Positions 1-6,677 are shown, counted from the first letter of the stretch. The stretch: 18,480 nt of DNA from an uncultured Clostridia bacterium (GCA_947624365.1 CANQJY010000012.1:1-18480); one strand, 5' to 3'. Numbers and translations: made by a program. The notes: generated from the letters alone by a model not told the origin.

Positions 1-1230
1 CCAAAAGGTGTTTTATTAGTAGGTCAACCAGGAACAGGAAAAACACTTTTAGCAAAAGCAGTTGCAGGAGAAGCAGGAGTACCATTTTTTATTATAAGTG
101 GATCAGACTTCGTTGAAATGTTTGTCGGAGTTGGTGCATCACGTGTAAGAGATTTATTTGAAGAAGCAAAAAGAAATGCACCATGTATTATCTTTATAGA
201 TGAAATTGACGCAGTAGGACGTCAAAGGGGAGCAGGACTCGGTGGAGGACATGATGAAAGAGAGCAAACATTAAATCAATTACTAGTTGAAATGGATGGA
301 TTTTCAGATAATGAAGGTGTTATTGTATTAGCAGCTACAAATAGACCAGATGTATTAGACAAAGCGTTATTAAGAGCAGGTAGATTTGATAGACAAATTG
401 TAGTAGGAGCACCAGATGTAAAAGCAAGAGAGCAAATTTTGGAAGTACACTCTAGAAAGAAAAAATTAGCAGATGATGTAGATTTAAAAATAATTGCAAA
501 AAATACATCAGGTTTTGCAGGTGCAGACTTAGAAAATGTTTTAAATGAAGCAGCTTTATTAGCAGCAAGAAGAAATTTATCACAAATTGGAATGAAAGAA
601 ATTGAAGATGCCATGGTAAAAGTAACCATGGGACCAGAAAAGAAAACAAAAGTAAGAAGCGAAAAAGAAAACAGACTAGTTTCTTACCATGAAGCAGGTC
701 ATGCTGTTGTCAGTCATTATTTAGAAACGCAAGATCCAGTACATCAAATATCAATTGTGCCAAGAGGTATGGCAGGAGGATATACTATGTACCGTCCAAC
801 AGAAGATAAAAACTTTATGTCTAAAACAGAAATGGAAGAAAATATAGTTTCATTACTTGGAGGTAGAGTAGCAGAAGCCTTAATATTAAATGACATATCT
901 ACAGGTGCAAGTAATGATATTGAAAGAGCAACACAAATTGCTAGAAGTATGGTCACAAAATATGGTATGAGTGATAGAATTGGAGCATTAATGTTAGGTT
1001 CTAACCAAAGTGAAGTATTTTTAGGTAGAGATTTTGCACAATCAAAAGAATATTCAGAGGAAACAGCAGCAATTATAGATGAAGAAGTAAAGAAAATTAT
1101 TGATAAAGGATATAACCAAGCAAGACAAATTTTAACAGAACATGTTGATAAATTACATGCAGTTGCAGGAATCCTTTTAGAAAAAGAAAAAATTGAAGCA
1201 GATGAATTTGAAGCAATCTTTTCTGAATAG
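1..1230 (+). CDS. ftsH: FtsH, ATP-dependent membrane zinc metalloprotease (5' end missing)
   Basis: FtsH is a hexameric membrane-anchored AAA+ protease that unfolds and degrades misfolded membrane proteins and short-lived regulators. The reading frame is open from base 1, so the visible 409 residues are the AAA and protease parts. The N-terminal membrane segments, about 200 residues in the family, lie upstream of the window. Visible motifs, numbered from base 1: Walker A GQPGTGKT (8-15), Walker B IIFIDEIDA with D67 and E68, the second region of homology around 114-131 with GRFDR containing the likely arginine finger R128, the zinc motif HEAGH (230-234), and the third zinc ligand region GASNDIERA with D306. 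The frame ends with TAG at 1228-1230. Two small deviations from the usual text are the Q in Walker A (commonly P) and LLRAGRFDR (commonly LLRPGRFDR). The J-domain gene follows after 8 bases, so the two are probably co-transcribed. Confidence 0.97.
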   Translation, partial: PKGVLLVGQPGTGKTLLAKAVAGEAGVPFFIISGSDFVEMFVGVGASRVRDLFEEAKRNAPCIIFIDEIDAVGRQRGAGLGGGHDEREQTLNQLLVEMDGFSDNEGVIVLAATNRPDVLDKALLRAGRFDRQIVVGAPDVKAREQILEVHSRKKKLADDVDLKIIAKNTSGFAGADLENVLNEAALLAARRNLSQIGMKEIEDAMVKVTMGPEKKTKVRSEKENRLVSYHEAGHAVVSHYLETQDPVHQISIVPRGMAGGYTMYRPTEDKNFMSKTEMEENIVSLLGGRVAEALILNDISTGASNDIERATQIARSMVTKYGMSDRIGALMLGSNQSEVFLGRDFAQSKEYSEETAAIIDEEVKKIIDKGYNQARQILTEHVDKLHAVAGILLEKEKIEADEFEAIFSE

Positions 1231-1238
1231 AGGTTAGT

Positions 1239-1808
1239 ATGAAAAATTATTATGAAATATTGCAAGTAAATGAAAATGCATCTACTGAAATTATAGAAAA
1301 AGCATATAAAGTACTAGTAAAAAAATATCATCCAGATTTGCAGAAAGATGAAAAGATAAAAGAAGTTACAGAAAAAAGACTAAAAGAAATAAATGAAGCA
1401 TATGATGTACTTTCTAATGCATTTTTAAAAGAGCAATATGATATAGAATTAAAAAAAGAAAAAGAAGAACAATTCAAAAAAACATATGGAGAAACTGATT
1501 ATAGCACAGAAAAAGGTATAAGATCAAAAAAAACAATAGAAGAACAACCTCAGAAAAGTGTTTCTAATCGTAGGATGGGGACATTTGGAGGTATTATAGA
1601 TTTTGTTAAAATGTTATATAATGATAGACCCAAAAGACAAGAATATAAAGAAATGACAAAAAAGGATTTGCTGGCTGTTGTATTAACAATTATTGTTGTA
1701 ATTATACTCGGAGTTATTCTATGGTTTATTCCTTTTACAAATGGTTGGATAAGAGAACTTATTTTTGAAAACCCTATTTTTCAATGGATTGGATCAATAT
1801 TTTCATAA
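1239..1808 (+). CDS. J-domain (DnaJ-like) protein with C-terminal membrane anchor
   Basis: This 189-residue protein starts with a J domain (about residues 3-70) that carries the HPD tripeptide at 31-33, the motif that stimulates the ATPase of Hsp70/DnaK. It lacks the Gly/Phe linker, the cysteine-repeat zinc domain and the C-terminal substrate domains of true DnaJ, so it is not the housekeeping dnaJ. A charged linker (about 71-140) leads to a hydrophobic segment at about 144-166, and a second hydrophobic stretch lies at 172-188, so the J domain is probably tethered to the cytoplasmic face of the membrane. The start ATG at 1239 is preceded by AGAGG and lies 8 bases after the ftsH stop, which suggests co-transcription. 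I infer that it recruits DnaK to membrane or FtsH-related quality control; no partner is shown by the sequence. Confidence 0.85.
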   Translation: MKNYYEILQVNENASTEIIEKAYKVLVKKYHPDLQKDEKIKEVTEKRLKEINEAYDVLSNAFLKEQYDIELKKEKEEQFKKTYGETDYSTEKGIRSKKTIEEQPQKSVSNRRMGTFGGIIDFVKMLYNDRPKRQEYKEMTKKDLLAVVLTIIVVIILGVILWFIPFTNGWIRELIFENPIFQWIGSIFS

Positions 1809-1810
1809 AT

Positions 1811-1839
1811 TTGACAATATTGTAATAATATGTTAAAAT
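1811..1839 (+). promoter_or_regulatory. Sigma-A type promoter for the GNAT-DUF402 operon
   Basis: TTGACA (1811-1816) is followed by a 17-base spacer and TAAAAT (1834-1839). It lies directly after the stop of the J-domain gene. Transcription would start near 1846, giving a leader of about 157 bases before the ATG at 2003. Confidence 0.7.
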
Positions 1840-1857
1840 ATAAAATATATTTAAGAG

Positions 1858-1930
1858 TTTACCTAAAAACAATTTTGTTTGAGCGGTAAAGGGTAGAAAA
1901 ATACAAACCTACCTACACTTATAAAGTAAG
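1858..1930 (+). promoter_or_regulatory. Folded 5' leader upstream of the GNAT-DUF402 gene (candidate attenuator/sensor)
   Basis: The leader contains a series of possible stems before the terminator. TTTACC (1858-1863) can pair with GGTAAA (1885-1890), with an inner AAAC/GTTT stem. GGTAG (1892-1896) can pair with CTACC (1909-1913). A weak ACTT/AAGT hairpin lies near 1917-1926. No ATG occurs between the predicted transcription start and the gene start, so a standard leader peptide is not evident. It does not match the riboswitch or T-box signatures that I know, for example the T-box GGGTGGNACCGCG. Confidence 0.4.
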
Positions 1931-1934
1931 ATAC

Positions 1935-1980
1935 AAAGTCTTGCAAAGGAGTCTTAAAGGATTTCTTCGCAAGACTTTTT
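1935..1980 (+). terminator. Intrinsic terminator inside the leader of the GNAT-DUF402 gene
   Basis: AAAGTCTTGC (1935-1944) pairs perfectly with GCAAGACTTT (1969-1978), a 10-bp stem with a 24-base loop, and it runs straight into TTTTT. It ends only 22 bases before the ATG at 2003 and downstream of the promoter at 1811-1839, which suggests transcription attenuation. It may also end read-through from ftsH and the J-domain gene. Confidence 0.75.
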
Positions 1981-2002
1981 GATTTAACAGGGGGAATAAT
2001 AT

Positions 2003-3058
2003 ATGAAAGATGAATTAAAACTAGTATTTCCAACAGAAGAATATAAGGAGCAAATGGAAGAATATCTAAAAGAGCATTTTGATAATGGTGAATATGAATT
2101 AAATGGTGATGGAGGACTAGATAGAATAAAAGATTTTGATGAGTGGCTACAAAAAATAAAAAATGATGTATCAAAGCAAACTATACAAGTAGGAAAAATT
2201 CCATCAACAGTATTTCTAGGTGTAAGGAAATCAGATAATAGAGTTGTAGGAACTATACAAATTAGACATGAACTAAATGAACGTCTATTAAAAAATATAG
2301 GACATATAGGTGATGGAGTAAGACCATCAGAAAGAAGAAAAGGATATGCAACAGAAATGATAAAATTGGCATTAGAAGAATGCAAAAAACTGGGAATACA
2401 AAGAGTATTAATGGCATGCTATAAAGACAATATTGGCTCAAGCAAAAGTATTCAAAAAAATGGAGGAATTCTAGAAAATGAGTTTCTTGCAGATAATGGA
2501 AAAATAGAACAAAGATATTGGATTAGTTTAAAAAAGAGATATGCCAATAGCAGTAGTCAAAGCAATGATGTAATAGAAACACAACAAAAAATGAAATCAA
2601 TAGAAGAAAATGATTTTAAAGGAGATATGTATCTAGAAAATTATATAAAAGTACGAAAACCATATATGCTAAAAAATGGATTATGTATTAGGAACAATGG
2701 ATATAAATGGCTACAATTTTACGATTATACTTCAAAAGTTGCATTAACCGCAATATATGATGAAAATAATGAAATTGTTGAGTGGTATTTTGACATTGCA
2801 AGGGAAATAGGAAAAGAAAATGAAATTCCATATGAAGATGATATGTATTTAGATGTCGTATTACAGAAAGATGGAAAAATAATATTATTAGATGAAGATG
2901 AATTAAAAGCAGCATATGAAAGGCTTGAAATTAGTAAGCAAGAATTTGATGAAACATATCAAATTGCAAATAATTTAATGGAAAAGTTAAAGAGTAAAGA
3001 AGAAAAAGTAAAAGCTTTTACAGATAAATATTTAAAATTAATAATAGGAGATGGTTAA
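2003..3058 (+). CDS. GNAT acetyltransferase fused to a DUF402 domain
   Basis: This 351-residue protein has two parts. Residues about 1-176 form a GNAT N-acetyltransferase domain. The acetyl-CoA loop is visible in IGDGVRPSERRKGYATEM (102-119), with the RRKGYA pyrophosphate-binding signature at 111-116, followed by ALEECKKLGIQRVLMACYKDN and the S-x-x-x-IQKNGG helix typical of motif B. After a polar linker (about 180-205), residues about 208-340 resemble DUF402: YDENNEIVEWYFDIAR (252-267), then PYEDDMYLDVV (276-286) and LLDEDEL (295-301). DUF402 proteins include nucleotide or cytidylyl phosphohydrolases such as NtdP and FomD. The acetyl acceptor and the DUF402 substrate are unknown here. The start has GGGGG (1990-1994) 8 bases upstream. 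The next GNAT gene begins 2 bases after the stop, so the two are translationally linked. The fusion suggests that acetylation and phosphate or nucleotide hydrolysis act on one pathway, but this is inference. Confidence 0.82.
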   Translation: MKDELKLVFPTEEYKEQMEEYLKEHFDNGEYELNGDGGLDRIKDFDEWLQKIKNDVSKQTIQVGKIPSTVFLGVRKSDNRVVGTIQIRHELNERLLKNIGHIGDGVRPSERRKGYATEMIKLALEECKKLGIQRVLMACYKDNIGSSKSIQKNGGILENEFLADNGKIEQRYWISLKKRYANSSSQSNDVIETQQKMKSIEENDFKGDMYLENYIKVRKPYMLKNGLCIRNNGYKWLQFYDYTSKVALTAIYDENNEIVEWYFDIAREIGKENEIPYEDDMYLDVVLQKDGKIILLDEDELKAAYERLEISKQEFDETYQIANNLMEKLKSKEEKVKAFTDKYLKLIIGDG

Positions 3059-3060
3059 TC

Positions 3061-3621
3061 ATGAAATATTTTAAGAAATTGATAGGAGATAGGATTTATT
3101 TATCTCCAAGAAATACAGAAGATTTAGAAAAATTTACAGAATGGTTAAATGACATGGAAATAACTAATTATTTAGGAAGAAGCGGAGTGCTATGCACTTT
3201 AGATGGTGAAAAACAATATTTAGAAGAACACAAAAATGCAGAAGCGTCATTTGTAATTGTTACAAATGACAAAGATGAGATGATAGGAACAATATCATTA
3301 GAAGGAATAGATAATGTACATAGAACAGCAACATTAGGAATATTTATAGGAAATAAAGAATATTGGAATAATGCTTATGGAACAGAAGCAATTAGATTAA
3401 TACTAGATTATGGATTTAATTATATGAATTTACATACGATAAAATTGGATTTAATGAGTTTTAATCAAAGAGCATTAAAATGTTATAAAAAATGTGGATT
3501 TAAAGAAACAGGGAAAAAGAGAGAAAGTAGATTTATAAATGGAAAATATTATGATGTTATCTGTATGGATATAATAGAAAATGAATTTACAGGAAGTTAT
3601 ATAAGAAACAAGTATATTTAA
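3061..3621 (+). CDS. RimJ/RimL-type GNAT N-acetyltransferase
   Basis: This 186-residue protein is a single GNAT domain of the RimJ/RimL/SpeG type. It opens with the usual GDRIYLSPRNTEDLEKFTEWLND (9-31), has the GTISLEGID strand (77-85), the acetyl-CoA binding region GIFIGNKEYWNNAYGTEA (93-110), and the closing part FNQRALKCYKKCGFKETG (134-151), with the R/GKYYDV tail common in this group. The family acetylates N-termini of ribosomal proteins, polyamines, or antibiotics and amino acid derivatives; the substrate cannot be assigned from this sequence. AGGAG at 3046-3050 lies inside the end of the upstream gene, and the start is 2 bases after that stop, which indicates one operon with coupled translation. 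Confidence 0.85.
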   Translation: MKYFKKLIGDRIYLSPRNTEDLEKFTEWLNDMEITNYLGRSGVLCTLDGEKQYLEEHKNAEASFVIVTNDKDEMIGTISLEGIDNVHRTATLGIFIGNKEYWNNAYGTEAIRLILDYGFNYMNLHTIKLDLMSFNQRALKCYKKCGFKETGKKRESRFINGKYYDVICMDIIENEFTGSYIRNKYI

Positions 3622-3633
3622 ATGAGTTTAATC

Positions 3634-3698
3634 AAGTCGAATTTTGTCATATTTTGCGATGAAAAGTAAATGCAAAGTATTGAAAAACTCGACTTTTT
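3634..3698 (+). terminator. Possible terminator after the GNAT operon
   Basis: AAGTCGA (3634-3640) can pair with TCGACTT (3689-3695), which runs into TTTTT. The loop of 48 bases is long, so this is only a candidate. The rest of 3622-3825 is AT-rich and I see no gene in it. Confidence 0.4.
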
Positions 3699-3825
3699 AT
3701 GATATTATATTTTTGTATTTAAAAATTCAAATTATTTTTAGTTCGAAAAAACCCCAAAAATTAAGAATTTCAGAAAAAACATGAGAAAAGTTAAGATTAA
3801 GGCTATCTTTACTATAAAAGCAAAT

Positions 3826-3853
3826 TTGACTTATAGCATCAATACTATATAAT
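3826..3853 (+). promoter_or_regulatory. Promoter for the Rpn-family gene
   Basis: TTGACT (3826-3831) is followed by a 16-base spacer and a perfect TATAAT (3848-3853). The AAAGGAG at 3858-3864 starts only 5 bases after the -10 box, so the promoter would place the RNA start inside or just after the ribosome binding site. This overlap is unusual and could mean a leader-poor transcript or that another promoter is used. Confidence 0.5.
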
Positions 3854-3879
3854 TAAGAAAGGAGACATTTATACAATTT

Positions 3880-4914
3880 ATGAAGAAAACACAAAAAATA
3901 TATCAACCCTATGATAAAATTTTTAGGAGAATACTATCTAACAAAACTCAAGTAGTAGGACTAATAAATCAGTATTTTAATTTTAAAAATAAATTAACAG
4001 AAGAAAATTTAGAAAGGTATCATTGCAAATTTATTAATGCACAATTTCAAAATAGAGAATCAGATATAATATATAAAATCAGGAATAGTAATATATTTTT
4101 CTTAATAGAACAGCAATCTAGAGTTGATTATAATATGGCGCAAAGGATTGCAGAATACCAAATTGAAATTATTAAATTAGAAAATCAACAGATGAAAAAT
4201 AACCCTAAATACATTGTACCATTAATTATACCACTTGTACTTTATACAAGTAACAAAACAAAATGGAATGCTTATCAAAATATTACACAAATGCAACCAA
4301 AGATAAAAGGATATAAAAACTTAGAATTAAGTGGGTATCATGTGTTAGATATCAATTTAATAAAAATGGATATATTATTACACAATCGTCTTTTTCTATT
4401 AAAAATATTAGGATTAGAAAAAGCAAAAACTAAAGAAGAATTAGACAATACTTTTCAATATATTTTATATACAGAAAAAAATGAAGAAAATATACAAATA
4501 TTAAAAGAAATAGCAAATTATGTGCATAATGACGTTTTAAAAAACAAAAATATAAAGAAAAAATTTGAGGAATTGGAAGAAGGAGAAAGAAATATGAGTT
4601 TTATTGATATATTATTAGAGGAAAAACAAAATTACATAAAAGAGGGATTAGCAGAAGGAAAAGCAAAAGGATTGGCAGAAGGAAGAACAAAAGGATTAAA
4701 AGAAGGAAAAGCAAAAGGATTGAAAGAAGGAAAGGCAAAAGGATTGAAAGAAGGAAGAAAAGAAGGAAGAAAAGAAGGAAGAAAAGAAGGAAGAAAGCAA
4801 GAAAAAATAAAAATTGCTAAGAAAATGGTAAAATTAGGAATTGATTTGGAAGATATTCAAAGGGCAACAGAACTAAGCAAAGAAGAAATAGAAAGGTTAG
4901 TATATCAATCTTAA
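3880..4914 (+). CDS. Rpn family recombination-promoting nuclease / putative transposase
   Basis: The 344-residue product resembles the Rpn/transposase_31-like family of PD-(D/E)XK nucleases. It opens with YQPYDKIFRRILSN (8-21), where D12 is part of the family signature. The nuclease core is NRESDIIYKI (58-67) with D62, then IFFLIEQQS (72-80) with E77-x-Q79, and the helix AQRIAEYQIEI (87-97). The C-terminus has a lysine- and glutamate-rich repeat region (about 258-305) and ends with the common family tail in which KIAKKMVKLGIDLEDIQ precedes a helix-turn-helix-like ELSKEEIERL. Experimental work on E. coli Rpn proteins links them to DNA cleavage and RecA-independent recombination; similar genes are frequent, often multicopy, in Clostridia. 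The ribosome binding site AAAGGAG (3858-3864) is 15 bases from the ATG, longer than usual, and no better in-frame ATG, GTG or TTG exists upstream. Confidence 0.85.
   Translation: MKKTQKIYQPYDKIFRRILSNKTQVVGLINQYFNFKNKLTEENLERYHCKFINAQFQNRESDIIYKIRNSNIFFLIEQQSRVDYNMAQRIAEYQIEIIKLENQQMKNNPKYIVPLIIPLVLYTSNKTKWNAYQNITQMQPKIKGYKNLELSGYHVLDINLIKMDILLHNRLFLLKILGLEKAKTKEELDNTFQYILYTEKNEENIQILKEIANYVHNDVLKNKNIKKKFEELEEGERNMSFIDILLEEKQNYIKEGLAEGKAKGLAEGRTKGLKEGKAKGLKEGKAKGLKEGRKEGRKEGRKEGRKQEKIKIAKKMVKLGIDLEDIQRATELSKEEIERLVYQS
4651..4794 (+). repeat. In-frame tandem repeats in the Rpn-family gene (4 x 24 bases, then 4 x 12 bases)
   Basis: Four 24-base units encode AEGKAKGL, AEGRTKGL, KEGKAKGL and KEGKAKGL (4651-4746). 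They are followed by four 12-base units encoding KEGR, each with the sequence AAAGAAGGAAGA (4747-4794). The + strand of the array is almost all purine. The frame is kept throughout, so a change in copy number by slippage would only alter the length of the charged helical tail. Confidence 0.9.
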
Positions 4915-4943
4915 AAAGAATACAAAAAATGGCAAAATATCTA

Positions 4944-4972
4944 TTGACAAGCCTGTACGTTTCATGTATAAT
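4944..4972 (+). promoter_or_regulatory. Consensus sigma-A promoter for rpsU
   Basis: TTGACA (4944-4949), a 17-base spacer and TATAAT (4967-4972) match the consensus perfectly at optimal spacing. This fits strong constitutive expression of a ribosomal protein gene. The leader to the ATG at 5035 is about 55 bases. Confidence 0.88.
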
Positions 4973-5034
4973 GAATAATGTTATAGGGTTATCCCACATA
5001 CAGATCAGCATAGCTGGAAGGAGGGGAATTATAA

Positions 5035-5205
5035 ATGTCAGAGATTAAAGTAAATAATGGAAATATAGAAGAAGCCTTAAAAAGGTTTAAAAGACAATGT
5101 GCAAGAAATGGAGTTATGCAAGAAGTTAGAAAAAGAGAACACTATGAAAAACCAAGTGTCAAGAGAAAGAAAAAATCAGAGGCTGCAAGAAAAAGAAAAT
5201 TTTAG
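5035..5205 (+). CDS. rpsU: Small ribosomal subunit protein S21
   Basis: The 56-residue product reads MSEIKVNNGNIEEALKRFKR and continues with CARNGVMQEVRKREHYEKPS before a very basic tail ending KKSEAARKRKF. This is the standard S21 sequence: a first helix with the EALKRFKRQC motif, a second helix with EVRKREHYEKPS, and a lysine/arginine-rich C-terminus. S21 sits on the 30S platform near the anti-Shine-Dalgarno end of 16S rRNA and helps initiation. The length fits the short Firmicutes form of about 57-60 residues. A strong ribosome binding site (GGAAGGAGGGG, 5016-5026) is 8 bases before the ATG. It has its own consensus promoter and terminator, so it is a single-gene transcription unit. Confidence 0.96.
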   Translation: MSEIKVNNGNIEEALKRFKRQCARNGVMQEVRKREHYEKPSVKRKKKSEAARKRKF

Positions 5206-5212
5206 ATATAAT

Positions 5213-5249
5213 AAAGGGGGAGTATGTAGAAAAACACTACTTCCCTTTT
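5213..5249 (+). terminator. Intrinsic terminator of rpsU
   Basis: AAAGGGGGAGTA (5213-5224) pairs with TACTTCCCTTT (5238-5248), allowing one G-U pair and one bulge, followed by TTTACAATTTT. It begins 8 bases after the rpsU stop. Confidence 0.75.
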
Positions 5250-5331
5250 ACAATTTTGATAGATACATTAAAGTATAAAAAAACCAGAAATGGATAAAAT
5301 AAGCACAACTGTATAAAAGAAAGGAGTACGT

Positions 5332-6600
5332 ATGAAATATCAAATAAAAGAAATAAAAAAAGGAATCAAACTTCATTTGATTCATAATGAAAAATTTAAA
5401 ACAAACTTAATATCTATATTTTTAACAACAGAATTAAATAGAGAAAATGTTACCAAAAATGCAATATTACCAGCAATTTTAAGAAGAGGATCTAAAAATA
5501 TGCCAACACAAGAAGCAATCAGTACAGAATTAGAAGAAATGTATGGAGCCTCTTTTAATTGTGGAATAGATAAAAGAGGAGACAATCAGGTTTTAAAATT
5601 CTATATGGAAAGCATAAATGATACATTTTTGCCAGAAGGAGAAGAAAACATGTTATCCCATACAATGGAAAAACTATTAGAAATTGTTTTCAATCCACTT
5701 ATCAAAGACGATGGCTTTTGTGAAGAATATATGGCACAAGAAAAGAACAATATTAAGCAAGTTATAGAAGGTAAAATTGACAATAAAGCAAGATATGCAA
5801 TTGACAGATGTACAGAAGAAATGTATAAAGGTCATCCATTTGAACTATATAAATATGGTTATGTAGAAGACCTAGAAAAAATAGATAGAAAAGAACTATA
5901 TGAATACTATCAAAACTTATTAAAAACTTGTAAAATTGATATTTTTGTATCAGGAATAATAGAAGACAATATATATGATGTAATATGCAAAGCTAAAGAA
6001 ATCCAAGAATTAGAGGACAGAGAACCACAATATGTCAGAACAAATTTAGAAGTAATTCCACAAAACCATGAACAAGTTATACAAGAATCTATGGATGTAA
6101 CACAAGGAAAACTAATTTTAGGATTAAATGTTAAATTAGATAATGAAGACATGCAATATGACGCATTAATTTATAACAATATTCTAGGAGGAAGTGCAAA
6201 TTCAAAACTATTCCAAAATGTAAGAGAAAAAGCAAGTTTAGCATATGTAGCAAGTTCAAGTTATTTAAAAGCGAAAAACAACATATTCATCAACTGTGGA
6301 ATTGAAATAGAAAATTATGAAAAAGCATTAAAAATTGTCAAAGAACAAATAGAACAAATGAAACAAGGAGACTTTACTGAAAATGACATAGAAGTAGCAA
6401 AAAAAGGAATGATAGATGCAATTCAAACAATAGATGATGAGCAAGACACAGAAATCATGTACTTCTTTGGACAAGAATTTTGTCAAAACAGATTAGACAT
6501 AGAACAATATATTAAAAGAATAGAAAAAGTAAGCAAAGAAGCAGTTTTACAAATAGCACAAAAAGTGGAAATAGACACTATTTACTTTCTAAAAAACTAA
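5332..6600 (+). CDS. yfmF: M16 family peptidase homologue without the zinc motif (YmfF type, EF-P 5-aminopentanol modification-associated)
   Basis: The 422-residue protein has the two-domain fold pattern of M16 (pitrilysin/processing peptidase) proteins but no HXXEH. At the place where active members have it, this protein reads KNAILPAILRRGSKNMPTQE (42-61), the form found in the YmfF group (also written YfmF). Further family features are LEEMYGASFNCGIDKRGDNQ (67-86) and, in the second half, a GGSANSKLFQNVREKASLAYVA segment (about 284-305), the R/Y region conserved in M16 C-terminal domains. By analogy with other M16 pairs it is the non-catalytic partner of the zinc-containing subunit encoded 77 bases downstream. 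In B. subtilis the ymfF/ymfH/ymfI neighbourhood is linked to 5-aminopentanol modification of elongation factor P. GGAG (5323-5326) precedes the ATG. The function in EF-P modification is inferred from family naming only. Confidence 0.85.
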   Translation: MKYQIKEIKKGIKLHLIHNEKFKTNLISIFLTTELNRENVTKNAILPAILRRGSKNMPTQEAISTELEEMYGASFNCGIDKRGDNQVLKFYMESINDTFLPEGEENMLSHTMEKLLEIVFNPLIKDDGFCEEYMAQEKNNIKQVIEGKIDNKARYAIDRCTEEMYKGHPFELYKYGYVEDLEKIDRKELYEYYQNLLKTCKIDIFVSGIIEDNIYDVICKAKEIQELEDREPQYVRTNLEVIPQNHEQVIQESMDVTQGKLILGLNVKLDNEDMQYDALIYNNILGGSANSKLFQNVREKASLAYVASSSYLKAKNNIFINCGIEIENYEKALKIVKEQIEQMKQGDFTENDIEVAKKGMIDAIQTIDDEQDTEIMYFFGQEFCQNRLDIEQYIKRIEKVSKEAVLQIAQKVEIDTIYFLKN

Positions 6601-6631
6601 TGTCCATTTTGGGACGGTCCTTTTTTGGACA
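6601..6631 (+). repeat. 31-base repeat element, copy 1
   Basis: This 31-base unit starts TGTCCATTTTGGGACGGTCC and ends TTTTTTGGACA, so its ends (TGTCCA/TGGACA) are inverted repeats. It differs at 2 of 31 positions from the two copies in the hairpin at 12148-12225. It begins at the base after the TAA of the upstream M16 gene and supplies an in-frame ATG (6600-6602) to the downstream frame, which probably is not used. Confidence 0.85.
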
Positions 6632-6677
6632 TTTTGTCTATAAGAGGACACATTCTATACGAGGAAGGAGAAATTTT

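Noticed and set aside
276..1265. Long - strand reading frames opposite ftsH
   Set aside because: They lie antisense to a gene with all FtsH motifs, are rich in Ser, Phe and Leu as expected from reversed A-rich codons, and have no ribosome binding site.
1858..1980. Known riboswitch or T-box in the GNAT leader
   Set aside because: I looked for the T-box GGGTGGNACCGCG and for purine, TPP, SAM, preQ1, c-di-GMP and fluoride signatures, and found none; it is reported only as an unnamed candidate.
4651..4794. CRISPR array or short direct repeat locus
   Set aside because: The repeats are contiguous, in frame and inside a coding gene, without spacers.
3880..4914. Active insertion sequence containing the Rpn gene
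   Set aside because: No terminal inverted repeats or target-site duplications were seen around it; the gene has its own promoter and looks like a resident family member.
6600..6677. N-terminal extension of the second M16 protein from ATG 6600
   Set aside because: This start overlaps the stop of the previous gene, lies in the 31-base repeat and has no ribosome binding site, while AAGGAG precedes ATG 6678 at 7 bases.
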